Source of the DNA: Geomesophilobacter sediminis
Lineage (GTDB): Bacteria; Desulfobacterota; Desulfuromonadia; Geobacterales; Geobacteraceae
NCBI RefSeq assembly: GCF_016458275.1
Contig: NZ_JAEMHM010000016.1
Location: 62,001 to 126,000, forward strand
Direction: 5' to 3'
Length of the DNA: 64,000 nucleotides
Shown: positions 35,356-44,506 of the stretch, piece after piece
Position numbering within the stretch: position 1 is the first letter of the stretch
Layout of the letters: every line of letters begins with the position of its first letter
Notes under the pieces: generated by a model
What the model was told of the DNA's origin: nothing
The model's input: the letters and a program-made list of their open reading frames with translations, nothing else
Database searches by the model: none
Translations under genes and position numbers: made by a program

Positions 35356-36000
35356 ATGAACAAAGCAAAACTTCTATTCGATGTGGCCCGAGTGCTCAGA
35401 AACAAGGAGAAGATCACCGGCGTGATCAACGCCTTCGCCCAGAAGGACGAAGAGGAGGTCTTCACCCTGCGCAACGAGTTCTCCAAACAAGGGGACGTCG
35501 CCACCACCAACGTGACCTGCGAGGTGAACCTGGAGGGCAAACGGGGCAAGCGGGAGAGCTCCACCGAGTTTTCCGGTTCCGGTCCGTGCTGCGGCAGCCA
35601 CCTGCGCCGCTTCTTCCACCACCGGCACGGCACCGAAGGCGGGAACTGCGTCAAGGGGTTCTTCACCCGGCTCTCCATGGTCTTCGGCCTGTTCAGCGCG
35701 GTGAAGGCGGAGGAAAAGGAGGGGGGCGCGGTGCTCCTGTCGCTGAACCTCTCCGAGGTCCCCGAGGAGGTGCAGGCGCACCTGAAAGAGCGGCTGAACC
35801 ACCGCGGCGGCTGCCACGGCCACTGTGAGCTCCCGGACGGGCCGCACACCGTCGAGTCGCTCAACGGCCTGCTGCTGCTCACCCTGAATGGTGCCCGGGA
35901 GATCGAGAAGATCTCGCTCCACCTGGACGGCCGGGTGGTGGACCGAAACGAGCAGCCCCACACCATGACGGCAACTGCCGACGTGCAGTTTGCCTGGTAA
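35356..36000 (+). CDS. Cys/His-rich hypothetical protein heading a two-component operon (214 aa)
   Basis: No family recognised. Soluble, with no signal peptide. The N-terminal 60 residues are helical then beta (DEEEVFTLRNEF, TTNVTCEVNLEGKRGKRE). The centre is rich in potential metal ligands: GPCCGSHLRRFFHHRHGTEG and GGNC. A second ligand-rich loop, HRGGCHGHC, lies at about residue 150. The rest alternates helix and strand. GGAGG stands before the ATG. It is first in an operon with a histidine kinase and an OmpR-type regulator, separated from the kinase by an 85-base gap carrying a GC hairpin. A metal-related effector or auxiliary sensor is a reasonable guess only. Confidence 0.8.
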   Translation: MNKAKLLFDVARVLRNKEKITGVINAFAQKDEEEVFTLRNEFSKQGDVATTNVTCEVNLEGKRGKRESSTEFSGSGPCCGSHLRRFFHHRHGTEGGNCVKGFFTRLSMVFGLFSAVKAEEKEGGAVLLSLNLSEVPEEVQAHLKERLNHRGGCHGHCELPDGPHTVESLNGLLLLTLNGAREIEKISLHLDGRVVDRNEQPHTMTATADVQFAW

Positions 36001-36008
36001 CCGAAACC

Positions 36009-36041
36009 GGGGACGCACGCGCTGCTTGGCCGTGCGTCCCC
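36009..36041 (+). other. Intra-operon GC hairpin
   Basis: A perfect 11-bp stem GGGGACGCACG (36009-36019) with CGTGCGTCCCC (36031-36041), without a T tract. It may protect or process the upstream mRNA, giving more of the first protein than of the kinase. Confidence 0.6.
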
Positions 36042-36085
36042 ACTACCGACAGGTAAAACCTAAGCGCCACCCGCGGAGCTTCACC

Positions 36086-37248
36086 ATGCACGGCCACGAC
36101 GCCCGTTTCAATCCCTGCGCCACCCAGCGCTGCGAAGAGCTGCAGGCTCGCATGCGGCGGATCCACGAGCACTTCCACGCCCATCACCACGAGTTCCAGC
36201 AGTACCATCGCTTCTTCCGCTACGCCCGCCCGGTCATCCTCCTTTTCAACCTGACCATGCTCTACCTTCTCTTCAGCTGGGCCGGGTTCAAGGCGTTCGG
36301 CATCTTCTTCGCCGTGCTGATCGCGATCAAGGAGATCTTCCAGTTCGTTTTCCTGCTGAGGCTGGAGCAGCGGATCATGATCCCGATCGAACAGTTGCGC
36401 CAGGGGGTGGACCAGGTGGCCCGCGGCAATTACGACATCAACCTGGAGTGCCGGATTCCCAACGACCTCGGCATGCTGATCGCCGCCTTCAACGAGATGG
36501 CGCTGCAGCTCAGGGAAGGGGAGCGGGTGAAGGCGGAATACGAAGAGAACCGGAAAAACCTCGTCGCCAACATCTCCCACGACCTGAAGACCCCGATCAC
36601 CGCGATCCAGGGGCACATCGAGGCCCTTTTGGACCAGCCGGAGCTTGCCGCCGACCGGCAGGAGAAATACCTCAAGGTCATCCACAACAACGCGGGGTAT
36701 CTCAACCGCCTGATCGACGACCTGTTTCTCTTTTCCAAGCTCGACATGCAAAAGCTCGATTTCCGTTTCCAGCCGATGCCGATCCGCAACTACCTGCGCG
36801 ACGTGATGGAGGAGTACCAGATCGAAATGGAGGGGAGGGGGATCGGCTTCCGCTATGCCGATCTGTTGCCCGACCAGCCGCAGGTTTTGCTCGACGGCAA
36901 GCGTCTCTACCAGGCCATCAACAACATCGTCGCCAACGCCAAGGCGCACGGGCGGAGCCGCGAGCTCTCCCTCCAGGTGCGTCTCTACCGGCGCGGCGCC
37001 TGGATTGCTATAGATATCGAGGACAACGGACCCGGCATCCCTGAGGACAAGCTGCCGCACATCTTCGAGCGTTTCTACCGGGTCGATGCGGAGCGGACCA
37101 AGGATCTCGAGAGCACCGGGCTCGGACTTGCCATCACCCGCGAGCTGCTGCAGGCCCATGGCGGCGAGGTGTCGGTCGCCAGCGGGGAAGGGGCGGGCGC
37201 CTGCTTTACCCTGCTCCTTCCCGAATACGCCGAGCCGGTGGGTGAGCC

Positions 37249-37252
<4 letters not shown>
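36086..37252 (+). CDS. Sensor histidine kinase with His-rich N terminus
   Basis: A 388-residue membrane kinase. The N-terminal 45 residues contain HGH and the dense run HEHFHAHHH (about 27-35). Two transmembrane helices (about 48-66 and 70-92) with almost no periplasmic loop follow, then HAMP (93-145), the phosphoacceptor His165 in ANISHDLKTPI, and the ATPase domain with NNIVANAKAH, DIEDNGPGIPEDKL and GLGLAITRELLQ. The minimal loop suggests that it senses within the membrane or cytoplasm; the His cluster could bind a metal. ATG 36086 with GGAG upstream. The stop overlaps the start of the response regulator (ATGA). Confidence 0.93.
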
Positions 37253-37935
<683 letters not shown>

Positions 37936-37956
37936 ACGTGAGGACGTGAACATAGA

Positions 37957-37987
37957 GGGGACTGGCTCCGCAAGGTGCCAGTCCCCA
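37957..37987 (+). terminator. Hairpin after the two-component operon
   Basis: A perfect 10-bp stem GGGGACTGGC (37957-37966) with GCCAGTCCCC (37977-37986). The T tract is poor, so efficiency is uncertain. Confidence 0.6.
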
Positions 37988-38038
37988 TTGGGTGGCCTTG
38001 GGCCCGGGAGCACGGGGTGCCCATCCTACCGTCTTGAT

Positions 38039-38102
38039 TGTGGGAGCGCCTTTCCCGACGCGATTGATCTACAACCGGTCGTGCCGGGAAAGGCGCTCCC
38101 CC
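38039..38102. repeat. Dispersed palindromic repeat, family A (copy 7, inverted pair)
   Basis: GTGGGAGCGCCTTTCCCGAC and, 25 bases on, its inverse GCCGGGAAAGGCGCTCCCCC. The two units can pair into one long hairpin. Confidence 0.78.
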
Positions 38103-38373
38103 AGCGCTGATCTTCCGCACAAAAGATCGGAAGAGCTGTCGCTGTCGCCTGAACGTCGTTCCTTTAACTACCCGTCCCTCCTTCCATCCGCCTCCGGGCC
38201 CGGCAACGGGCTCACTTCGGGCTTTAGTAAATCTCCTTTCGGTCGATATTTATAATGAAATTGGCATCCTCCCGCTGGTTTCCCTTGAAGATAGGCGTTG
38301 GCCTTTGTTACATTTGGGCGATCGCAGGGACCCGCCAGCAGCCGGGGCGAAAATCGAATTGCCAGGAGATCGT

Positions 38374-39480
38374 ATGGAAGGAAAACCCTTTGTGATTGAA
38401 GACGCCGTGGCTTCGATCGTCCGCGCTCCGCTGGCCTCACCGTTCCGGATCGCCACCGGGCAGCACGATGAGCTGGCCAACGTCTTTCTCTGCCTTCGTT
38501 CCGGCGACGGGATCTGCGGTTACGGCGAGGCCGCCGTTGCCACCCACATCACCGGGGAAACGGTGGAGGGGACCCTGGCCAACCTGCAGATCGCGGCCCA
38601 CGCGCTACGCGGCAGCTGGGTCGACAATCCCAAGGAGGTCTGCAAGGGGTTCGCACACGCCTTTGCCGGAAACCACGCCGGACTGGCGGCGCTGGAAATG
38701 GCGGTGCTGGACCTCTTCGCCCGGAAGCAAGAGGTCCCGCTGTACCAGCTTTTCGCCCCGGCGACCGGCCGGCAGCCGCAGTTGAGCTTTGACACCGACA
38801 TCACCATCGTGATCGGGACCCTCGACGAGGCGCGAAGCGGGGCAAAGCAGTTCGCCGCCCGCGGCTTCCGCAAGTTCAAGATCAAGATCGGCAAGGACGA
38901 GGATCTGGACCTGATGCGGATCCTGGCGGTCTGGCAGGCCGCACCGGGGAGCGAGCTGATCCTGGATGCCAACATGGGGTTCACCGCCGACCGGATGCTC
39001 GCCTTCCTCGCCCGGCTCGAAAAATACCAGATCCGCCCCGCGCTCCTGGAGCAGCCGGTGCCCAGAACGGACTGGCAGGGGCTGGCGCAGATCACCGCGA
39101 AGCTGGCCGGGAGCGGGATCCTGGTTTGTGCCGACGAGAGCGTCGGCAGCCTCGATGACGCGAAGCGCGCCATCGAAAGCCAGGCGGTCAGCGCGATCAA
39201 CATCAAGACCATGAAAAGCGGGTTCATCGAGGGGGTGGAGATCGCGCGGCTGGCCGCGGCGAACGGGATCCGGCTGATGCTCGGGGCGATGATGGAAAGT
39301 TCTCTTTCCATTACCGCTTCGGCCCATTTTGCCGCCGGACTCGGCTGCTTCGACTTCATGGACCTGGACACCACCTTTTTCCTGAAAGGGGAGCCGGCGC
39401 ATTCGCCGTGCCTGAATGAACGCGGACATTTCGACCTCGCCGGGGCCGGCCCGGGGATCGGGGTGGTTGCGAAGTTCTGA
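38374..39480 (+). CDS. Dipeptide epimerase (enolase superfamily, L-Ala-D/L-Glu epimerase-like)
   Basis: Enolase-superfamily protein of 368 residues, muconate-lactonizing subgroup. Acid/base lysines are KIK (Lys169/Lys171) and Lys278 (INIKTMKSG). Mg ligands are Asp198 (ILDANMGF), Glu226 (LLEQPV) and Asp254 (CADES). The DxD-type loop near the C terminus (FDFMDLDTTFFL) is typical of dipeptide epimerases, which convert L-Ala-D-Glu from murein turnover to the L,L form for use as nutrient. AGGAG precedes the ATG at 38374. Monocistronic. The exact dipeptide substrate cannot be settled from sequence. Confidence 0.9.
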   Translation: MEGKPFVIEDAVASIVRAPLASPFRIATGQHDELANVFLCLRSGDGICGYGEAAVATHITGETVEGTLANLQIAAHALRGSWVDNPKEVCKGFAHAFAGNHAGLAALEMAVLDLFARKQEVPLYQLFAPATGRQPQLSFDTDITIVIGTLDEARSGAKQFAARGFRKFKIKIGKDEDLDLMRILAVWQAAPGSELILDANMGFTADRMLAFLARLEKYQIRPALLEQPVPRTDWQGLAQITAKLAGSGILVCADESVGSLDDAKRAIESQAVSAINIKTMKSGFIEGVEIARLAAANGIRLMLGAMMESSLSITASAHFAAGLGCFDFMDLDTTFFLKGEPAHSPCLNERGHFDLAGAGPGIGVVAKF

Positions 39481-39503
39481 TCGGGAGATAAAGAAAACGG
39501 AGC

Positions 39504-39536
39504 AAAAAAAGAGCGGGCCGCAGCCCGCTCTTTTTG
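39504..39536. terminator. Bidirectional terminator
   Basis: AAAAAAAGAGCGGGC and GCCCGCTCTTTTT around a CGCA loop. It serves the epimerase gene and the convergent small exported protein. Confidence 0.92.
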
Positions 39537-39561
39537 TTTCCGGCTGGCACCGCCGGTCAGG

Positions 39562-39831
39562 TCATTCGTCTTCCAGGGTGGTGAGCATGGCTTTGGCCTG
39601 TTCCAGCTTGTTCTCCAGGATGGCGACCTCTTCCGGGGTGTACACCCGGCCACCTTTTTTGACTTCGGCGGTGAGACGGTTGATCTGGGTCTGGATATCC
39701 ATCACCGCTTCGGGGCAGTTCATCGAGGCAAGCAGGCACTCGTCTTTCTGGTTGTTGGTCATATCGGCGAAGGCGGGGAGTGCGCTGGTCAGGCTGAGAA
39801 TAGCGGCGAACGCTAGGGCAGTTTTTTTCAT
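39562..39831 (-). CDS. Small exported coiled-coil protein with DECLL-NC motif (89 aa)
   Basis: The signal peptide ends PAFA-DM (residue 22). The mature part begins NNQKDECLLASMNC, with two cysteines seven residues apart, followed by helix (AVMDIQTQINRLTAEVKKGG), the turn RVYTPEEV, and a second helix (ILENKLEQAKAMLTTLEDE). It is a clear paralogue of the gene at 53429, which shares DECLLxSxNC, KKGxRxY(T/S)P and the two-helix layout. A periplasmic helical hairpin held by a disulfide is the likely fold. GGAGG lies nine bases before the ATG. A very good sigma-70 promoter is at 39876-39904. Function unknown. Confidence 0.85.
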   Translation of the reverse strand: MKKTALAFAAILSLTSALPAFADMTNNQKDECLLASMNCPEAVMDIQTQINRLTAEVKKGGRVYTPEEVAILENKLEQAKAMLTTLEDE

Positions 39832-39875
39832 TGGGGTGAACCTCCTTGAAATTGAATACTACTTTCATGTAAGCC

Positions 39876-39904
39876 ATTATCATCTCATTGGAAGATCGTG
39901 TCAA
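39876..39904 (-). promoter_or_regulatory. Sigma-70 promoter of the small exported protein
   Basis: Minus strand: TTGACA (39904-39899), 17 bases, GATAAT (39881-39876), 45 bases before the start codon. Confidence 0.8.
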
Positions 39905-40027
39905 GCTCCTCAATTAATTTTCCAGCGGCAAAACGGACGTTTTTGCGAGTCGGCCTGGCGTGGCCCGACCTGAAGGGGGTCTGGTTAAAGTACACCATTG
40001 GAGTGTGGGAATAAAAAACTATTTTTC

Positions 40028-40056
40028 TTGACTGAAATGATTTATTTGTTTATCTT
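40028..40056 (+). promoter_or_regulatory. Sigma-70 promoter upstream of the unknown protein/transporter pair
   Basis: TTGACT (40028-40033), 17-base AT-rich spacer, TATCTT (40051-40056). The leader to the ATG at 40215 would be about 150 bases. Confidence 0.65.
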
Positions 40057-40214
40057 CCTAAAAACTATCGAGTCGGTAGGGTAAGTCGCGCCGATGTCGG
40101 CGCATTGGTGGCCTGAATCCAACTCGGGGCTCGCGACACAACGTCGCTCGTGCCGCGGTAGCTCGGAAATTTTCGGTCAGCACGCATGGTTTGGCGCAGG
40201 AGCAGGGAGGGTGT

Positions 40215-41000
40215 ATGAGGATCGACGGGGAGAAATTGGTGCAGCTTGCCGCGCGGGAATTCTCCGCCCGTTCGCCGGAAGAACTGCGCCGCGAGCTGAA
40301 CATCTTCTTCGTCGGCGCCGACCTCCCCGAGCGGGAGACCCTGGAAACCCTCTACGAAAGCCACTTCCAAAGCAACGCCTCCCTGTTTCACCTCACCTTC
40401 GGGGCCCGTGACGCTTTCCCGAAGGGGGAGGCGATGGCCCGCACCATCAAGAAGAATTTCAACGCCCATCTCATGGGGCGGCTCGAGTTCGCGGCACCCA
40501 CCCAGGTCATCGAGCGTGCCTACGCCGCCGGTGTCGATCTCCTCGATTTCCCCCTTCCCGGCTCGGGAACTGTCCCTCGCCCGGAGCTGTTTCGGGCCCT
40601 TGAGGACGCTCGTACCGTCTTTCCCCGCTGGGCCGTCGTCTCGAGCCTGGTCGCGGGAGAAGAGCCCGCCTCAGCTCTTTTGGAGAAGATCGACGCCCTC
40701 CTCGCGGTGGAGGTGGTGCCCCTGGTGGTCCTTTCCAGCCGGGCCACCCACCTTGCCAAAGAAGAGCTGCACCGGATCTATTCCCATCTGCAGCACGGCT
40801 GGCGCGCCCACAAGGTGGCGATCAAGCCGCTGCTGCCGCTGATCTACGCCACCTCGCCCCTGGTTCCGGCCGCGGCTCCCGGAGTGCTGCGCGGCTTCAT
40901 CGACAAAATCGAGGAGCGGCGTCTGCTGGCGACTTCGGACCTGCGCCGGGTCCTCAGGGTAAAAGAGGTCGAGGAATCCTTCGCCTCGTCCGGACTGTAA
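40215..41000 (+). CDS. Hypothetical protein coupled to a transporter (261 aa)
   Basis: I do not recognise the family. It has no signal peptide, no membrane span and no cysteines. The strand-helix alternation (VIERAYAAGVDLLDFPLPG, PRWAVVSSLVAGEEP, IDALLAVEVVPLVVLSS) suggests part of a TIM-barrel-like fold, reminiscent of enzymes that hand a substrate along successive beta strands; the Fe-S ligands of radical SAM proteins are absent. AGGGAGG precedes the ATG. The transporter gene begins three bases after its stop, so the two are translationally linked and probably act on the same compound. Confidence 0.78.
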   Translation: MRIDGEKLVQLAAREFSARSPEELRRELNIFFVGADLPERETLETLYESHFQSNASLFHLTFGARDAFPKGEAMARTIKKNFNAHLMGRLEFAAPTQVIERAYAAGVDLLDFPLPGSGTVPRPELFRALEDARTVFPRWAVVSSLVAGEEPASALLEKIDALLAVEVVPLVVLSSRATHLAKEELHRIYSHLQHGWRAHKVAIKPLLPLIYATSPLVPAAAPGVLRGFIDKIEERRLLATSDLRRVLRVKEVEESFASSGL

Positions 41001-41003
41001 CCG

Positions 41004-42482
41004 ATGCACACGCCAGGGGACGACCAGCAAATGCAGGAAAACCAGCTTTTCGACAAGCCGTTGAAGATCGACAACCGCCCGATGTGGCTCATCATCCTGG
41101 ACCGGACCGCGCGTTACCAGGTGATGGCGGCGGTCGTGGTGGTCCTCGCGGTACTGCTCCACCTCGATCCTCCGGCGGGGCTGGCCCCGGATGCCTACCG
41201 GTCGCTGGTGCTTTTCGGTGGGACGGTCTTCTTCTGGATCTCTGGGCTGCTCCCGATCGCGGTGACCGCGCTCCTTTCCATGGTAATGCTGCCGCTGCTC
41301 GGCATCATGGACGCGAAGAAGACCTATTCGATGTTCGGCAACGAGGCGGTCTTCTTCATCCTCGGCGCCTTCATCCTGGCGGCGGCGATGACCGGGACCG
41401 GCATCTCGGCCCGGCTCGCCCGCGCCATGCTCGCCAGGTTCGGCAAGACCCCCACCAGCCTTGCCGTCACGGTTTTCCTCCTGTCGGCGCTTTTGTCGTT
41501 TGTCATGAGCGAGCACGCGGTCGCCGCGATGCTCTTTCCGGTGGTTTCCGAGATCGTCACCGCCCTGAACCTGGAGAAGGGGAAGAGCAGCTACGGCCGG
41601 CTCCTGTTCATGGCGCTCGCCTGGGGGTGCATCATCGGGGGGATCGCGACCTTTCTGGGCGGTGCCCGGGCGCCGCTCGCCGCGGGCCTTCTGAAGGAGG
41701 CGACCGGCCTGCACTTCACGTTCCTGGAATGGACCGCGGCCGCCTGCCTGATCGTCGTTCCGCTGCTGGTGATCGCCTTTATCATCCTGATCCGCTTCTT
41801 TCCTCCCGACCTGGCGGACGTGGCGCCGGGGCGGGTCTTTTTGAACCGGAAGCGCCTGGAGACGGGGAAGATGGGGTACGACGAGATGCTGACCGCGCTG
41901 GTGATGGTCGGCACCGTGGCCGGCTGGATCTTTGCCGGGGAAAAAACCGGGCTTGCCGCCATCGCCATCCTGGGGGCGGCGGTCCTTTTCACCTTCAAGG
42001 TGGTTTCCTGGCAGAAGATCGAGGAGTACGTGAACTGGGGCGTCATCCTCATGTACGGTGGGACCATCGCCCTTGCCTCCGCCCTGGAGAAGACCGGCGC
42101 CGCGGTATGGGTGGTGAAACAGGGGCTGGGGACGTTCTCGCATGCTCCCCTGGCGATCGTGGCGGTGATCTCGCTGGTAGCGATCGTTCTGACCGAGTGC
42201 ATCAGCCACGCGGCGGTGGTCGCCATCCTGATGCCGGTCGGCATGGGGCTTTGCAAGACCACCGGGATGGACCCGAAGGTGATGACCCTTGCCATCGCCC
42301 TTCCGGCGGGGCTTGCCTACTGCCTCCCGATGGGGACCCCCGCGACCGCCATCGCCTACGCCTCCGGCTACCTGAAAAGCAAGGACATCATCGTTTCCGG
42401 GATCGTGGTGATGAGCGTCTCCTGGCTTTTGTTCATGGCCTCGGTGGTCTTCGTCTGGCCCCTCATCGGGCTCAAGCTGTGA
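41004..42482 (+). CDS. SLC13/DASS-family anion transporter with altered SNT motifs
   Basis: Inner-membrane carrier of 492 residues with about 11-12 helices, of the divalent-anion:Na+ symporter superfamily. The two inverted-repeat hairpins that normally contain Ser-Asn-Thr read SEHAVAAMLFPV (Ser169-Glu170-His171) and ISHAAVVAILMPV (Ile400-Ser401-His402). The Na+/substrate site is thus changed in both halves. The PxGTPATAIAYASGYL segment near the C terminus is family-like. ATG 41004 lies three bases after the preceding stop with no clear ribosome site; an ATG nine codons in (41031) has AGGGGA upstream. Substrate unknown; a carboxylate or another anion is likely. Confidence 0.85.
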   Translation: MHTPGDDQQMQENQLFDKPLKIDNRPMWLIILDRTARYQVMAAVVVVLAVLLHLDPPAGLAPDAYRSLVLFGGTVFFWISGLLPIAVTALLSMVMLPLLGIMDAKKTYSMFGNEAVFFILGAFILAAAMTGTGISARLARAMLARFGKTPTSLAVTVFLLSALLSFVMSEHAVAAMLFPVVSEIVTALNLEKGKSSYGRLLFMALAWGCIIGGIATFLGGARAPLAAGLLKEATGLHFTFLEWTAAACLIVVPLLVIAFIILIRFFPPDLADVAPGRVFLNRKRLETGKMGYDEMLTALVMVGTVAGWIFAGEKTGLAAIAILGAAVLFTFKVVSWQKIEEYVNWGVILMYGGTIALASALEKTGAAVWVVKQGLGTFSHAPLAIVAVISLVAIVLTECISHAAVVAILMPVGMGLCKTTGMDPKVMTLAIALPAGLAYCLPMGTPATAIAYASGYLKSKDIIVSGIVVMSVSWLLFMASVVFVWPLIGLKL

Positions 42483-42656
42483 GGGAAACGGGAGCGGCGC
42501 CGGCATAAGGAATTATTTTCTCTGCAGGAACGGCCTTCTCATCCGTGATCCCCTCGTGCCTTAATAAGCAAAGTCGTGGCGTATCCAGTTAAAAATGACT
42601 TTTTGACGGTTAATTTCCCCTTCCGGCGGCACCCCCGGGCGTGATACTCTCACCGG

Positions 42657-44333
42657 ATGTCGCGCAAGATCATAGATAAAAGACGCTCGCTGCTGGCCGC
42701 GGAGGACGGGGCGGAGACCCGCAGCCGGGGCGGTCGCCTCAGCTGCTGCCTGATCTATCCCAACCGTTACCACGCCGGGATGAGCAACCTGGGGTTCCAG
42801 GCGGTGCACGCCATGATGAACGCGCACCCCGGCATCGTCTGCGAACGGGCCTTCCTGCCGGAACGCGACGACCTGGCCGAAATGGAACGGACCCGCAGCA
42901 CGCTCGTCTCCCTGGAATCCCAGCGGCCCCTTTCCTCCTTCGATGTGCTCGCCTTCTCCGTCTCCTTCGAAAGCGACTACCTCAATATTCCCGCCATCTT
43001 CCGGCTTTCCGGCATCCTGGCGTCGGCCTCGGAGCGGGATCACCGGCAGCCGCTGGTGCTGGCGGGCGGCGCGGCGCTCTTTCTCAACCCCGAGCCGGTG
43101 GCGCCGCTGCTCGATGCGGTCCTGGTCGGGGAAGCGGAATCCGCCCTTCCGGCGCTGCTCGATCTCCTGCTGGAAAGCGACGCCGAGCGGGATGAGCTTT
43201 TGACAAGCTGCGCCGGGCTCCCCGGCATCTACGTGCCATCGCTCTACCTCCCCGAGTACGACGGCATCCGCCTCGTCTCTTTCCGTCCCCTCTCCGGGGC
43301 GCCGGCGCGGGTCCAGCGGGTCTGGGATCCCGACCTCGATGCCCGTCCTACCGTCACCGAAATCCACACCCCCCACACCGAATTTGCCGACATGCACCTG
43401 GTGGAGCTTTCCCGCGGCTGCCCGCGCGGCTGCCGGTTCTGCGCCGCCGGGTTCATCTACCACCCCTACCGCACCCGGTCGGCGGAGGTGATCAAGGCGG
43501 AGGTTCTCAAAGGTGCGGCTGAAGGGCGCAAGCTGGGACTGGTGGCCGCGGCGGTCTCCGACTATCCGGCCATCGGTGCGATCTGCAATGAGATCATGGC
43601 CGCGGGCGGGAAAGTTTCCGTCTCCTCGTTCCGGATCGACCGCGTCGACCCCGCGATGATCGCGGCACTGAAAGCGAGCGGCCAGAAAACGGTCGCCCTT
43701 GCGCCGGAAGGTGGCTCGCAGCGGCTGCGCGACCTGATCCACAAGGGGATCAACGAGGAACAGATCCTGAACGCCTGCGACACGCTGATCGGGCACGACC
43801 TGCTCAACCTGAAGCTCTACTTCATCATCGGGCTTCCTACGGAAACCGAGGACGACCTGCAGGAGTTGGTGGAACTGGTGACGCGGATCCGGGAACGGGT
43901 GTTGGCCGCCGCCAAGGCCAACAAGCGGGTAGGTGAGGTGCTCCTGTCGGTGAATCCCTTCATCCCCAAGCCCTTCACGCCGTTTCAGTGGTGCGCCATG
44001 GAAAACATGAAGAGCATCGAGCAGAAGGTGAAGTTCCTGCAAAAGGCATTCGGCAAGCTCCCCAACCTGAAGATGCAGATGGAAAGCCCGCGCGAGTCCT
44101 ACCGTCAGGCGCTTTTGTCCCGGGGCGACCGGCGCCTGTGCGAACTGCTGATTGCGGCGGACGCCCGCGGGAGCTGGCCCGCCGCGGTGAAGGAGCTCGG
44201 CATTGACTGCGATGCCTACGTGTATCGCGATATTGGGCTGGATGAGCTGCTGCCGTGGAGCTTCATCGAGGGGCCGGACGAGGGGCGGCTGGTGCGGGAG
44301 TATCGGAAGGCGTTCGGGCTGGATTTGGAATAG
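42657..44333 (+). CDS. Radical SAM protein with N-terminal B12-binding-like domain
   Basis: A 558-residue protein. The first 230 residues form a cobalamin-binding-like Rossmann domain (CCLIYPNRYHAGMSNLGFQAV, FDVLAFSVSFESDYLNIPAI, LAGGAALFLNPEP). The canonical CX3CX2C cluster CPRGCRFC (Cys255, Cys259, Cys262) then binds the 4Fe-4S/SAM unit, followed by a TIM barrel with LAPEGGSQRLRDLIHKGI and LKLYFIIGLPTETEDDL. The organisation is that of B12-dependent radical SAM enzymes, which include methyltransferases and oxidoreductases. Without a conserved substrate gene nearby I cannot assign the reaction. No strong ribosome site at the ATG. Monocistronic. Confidence 0.9.
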   Translation: MSRKIIDKRRSLLAAEDGAETRSRGGRLSCCLIYPNRYHAGMSNLGFQAVHAMMNAHPGIVCERAFLPERDDLAEMERTRSTLVSLESQRPLSSFDVLAFSVSFESDYLNIPAIFRLSGILASASERDHRQPLVLAGGAALFLNPEPVAPLLDAVLVGEAESALPALLDLLLESDAERDELLTSCAGLPGIYVPSLYLPEYDGIRLVSFRPLSGAPARVQRVWDPDLDARPTVTEIHTPHTEFADMHLVELSRGCPRGCRFCAAGFIYHPYRTRSAEVIKAEVLKGAAEGRKLGLVAAAVSDYPAIGAICNEIMAAGGKVSVSSFRIDRVDPAMIAALKASGQKTVALAPEGGSQRLRDLIHKGINEEQILNACDTLIGHDLLNLKLYFIIGLPTETEDDLQELVELVTRIRERVLAAAKANKRVGEVLLSVNPFIPKPFTPFQWCAMENMKSIEQKVKFLQKAFGKLPNLKMQMESPRESYRQALLSRGDRRLCELLIAADARGSWPAAVKELGIDCDAYVYRDIGLDELLPWSFIEGPDEGRLVREYRKAFGLDLE

Positions 44334-44386
44334 GGGGATGACTGGCGCCGTGGGATAAGCCTTTGCAGGCGATTTCCCGCAACGCG

Positions 44387-44431
44387 GTCACCGCCTTCGG
44401 CGGTTCGCGGCTGGAAAGGCGCTCCCACAGG
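44387..44431 (-). repeat. Dispersed palindromic repeat, family A (copy 8)
   Basis: GGTCACCGCCTTCGGCGGTT followed by CGCGGCTGGAAAGGCGCTCC, inverse orientation. Confidence 0.75.
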
Positions 44432-44451
44432 TACGGTGCGATTGCAGTCAA

Positions 44452-44490
44452 AAAAAAGGGACCGGCACCCGTAGTGCCGGTCCCCTTTTC
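44452..44490. terminator. Bidirectional terminator
   Basis: AAAAAAAGGGACCGGCAC and GTGCCGGTCCCCTTTT around CCGTA. It serves the OmpW-like gene (minus) and probably the radical SAM gene. Confidence 0.9.
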
Positions 44491-44506
44491 TCATGTCCTT
44501 TCGGTT

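Noticed and set aside
38124-38136. Exact 13-mer AGATCGGAAGAGC, identical to the start of common sequencing adapters
   Set aside because: The following bases do not continue any adapter. The 13-mer forms part of a local inverted repeat with CTTCCG upstream, so I treat it as chance; read coverage would settle it.
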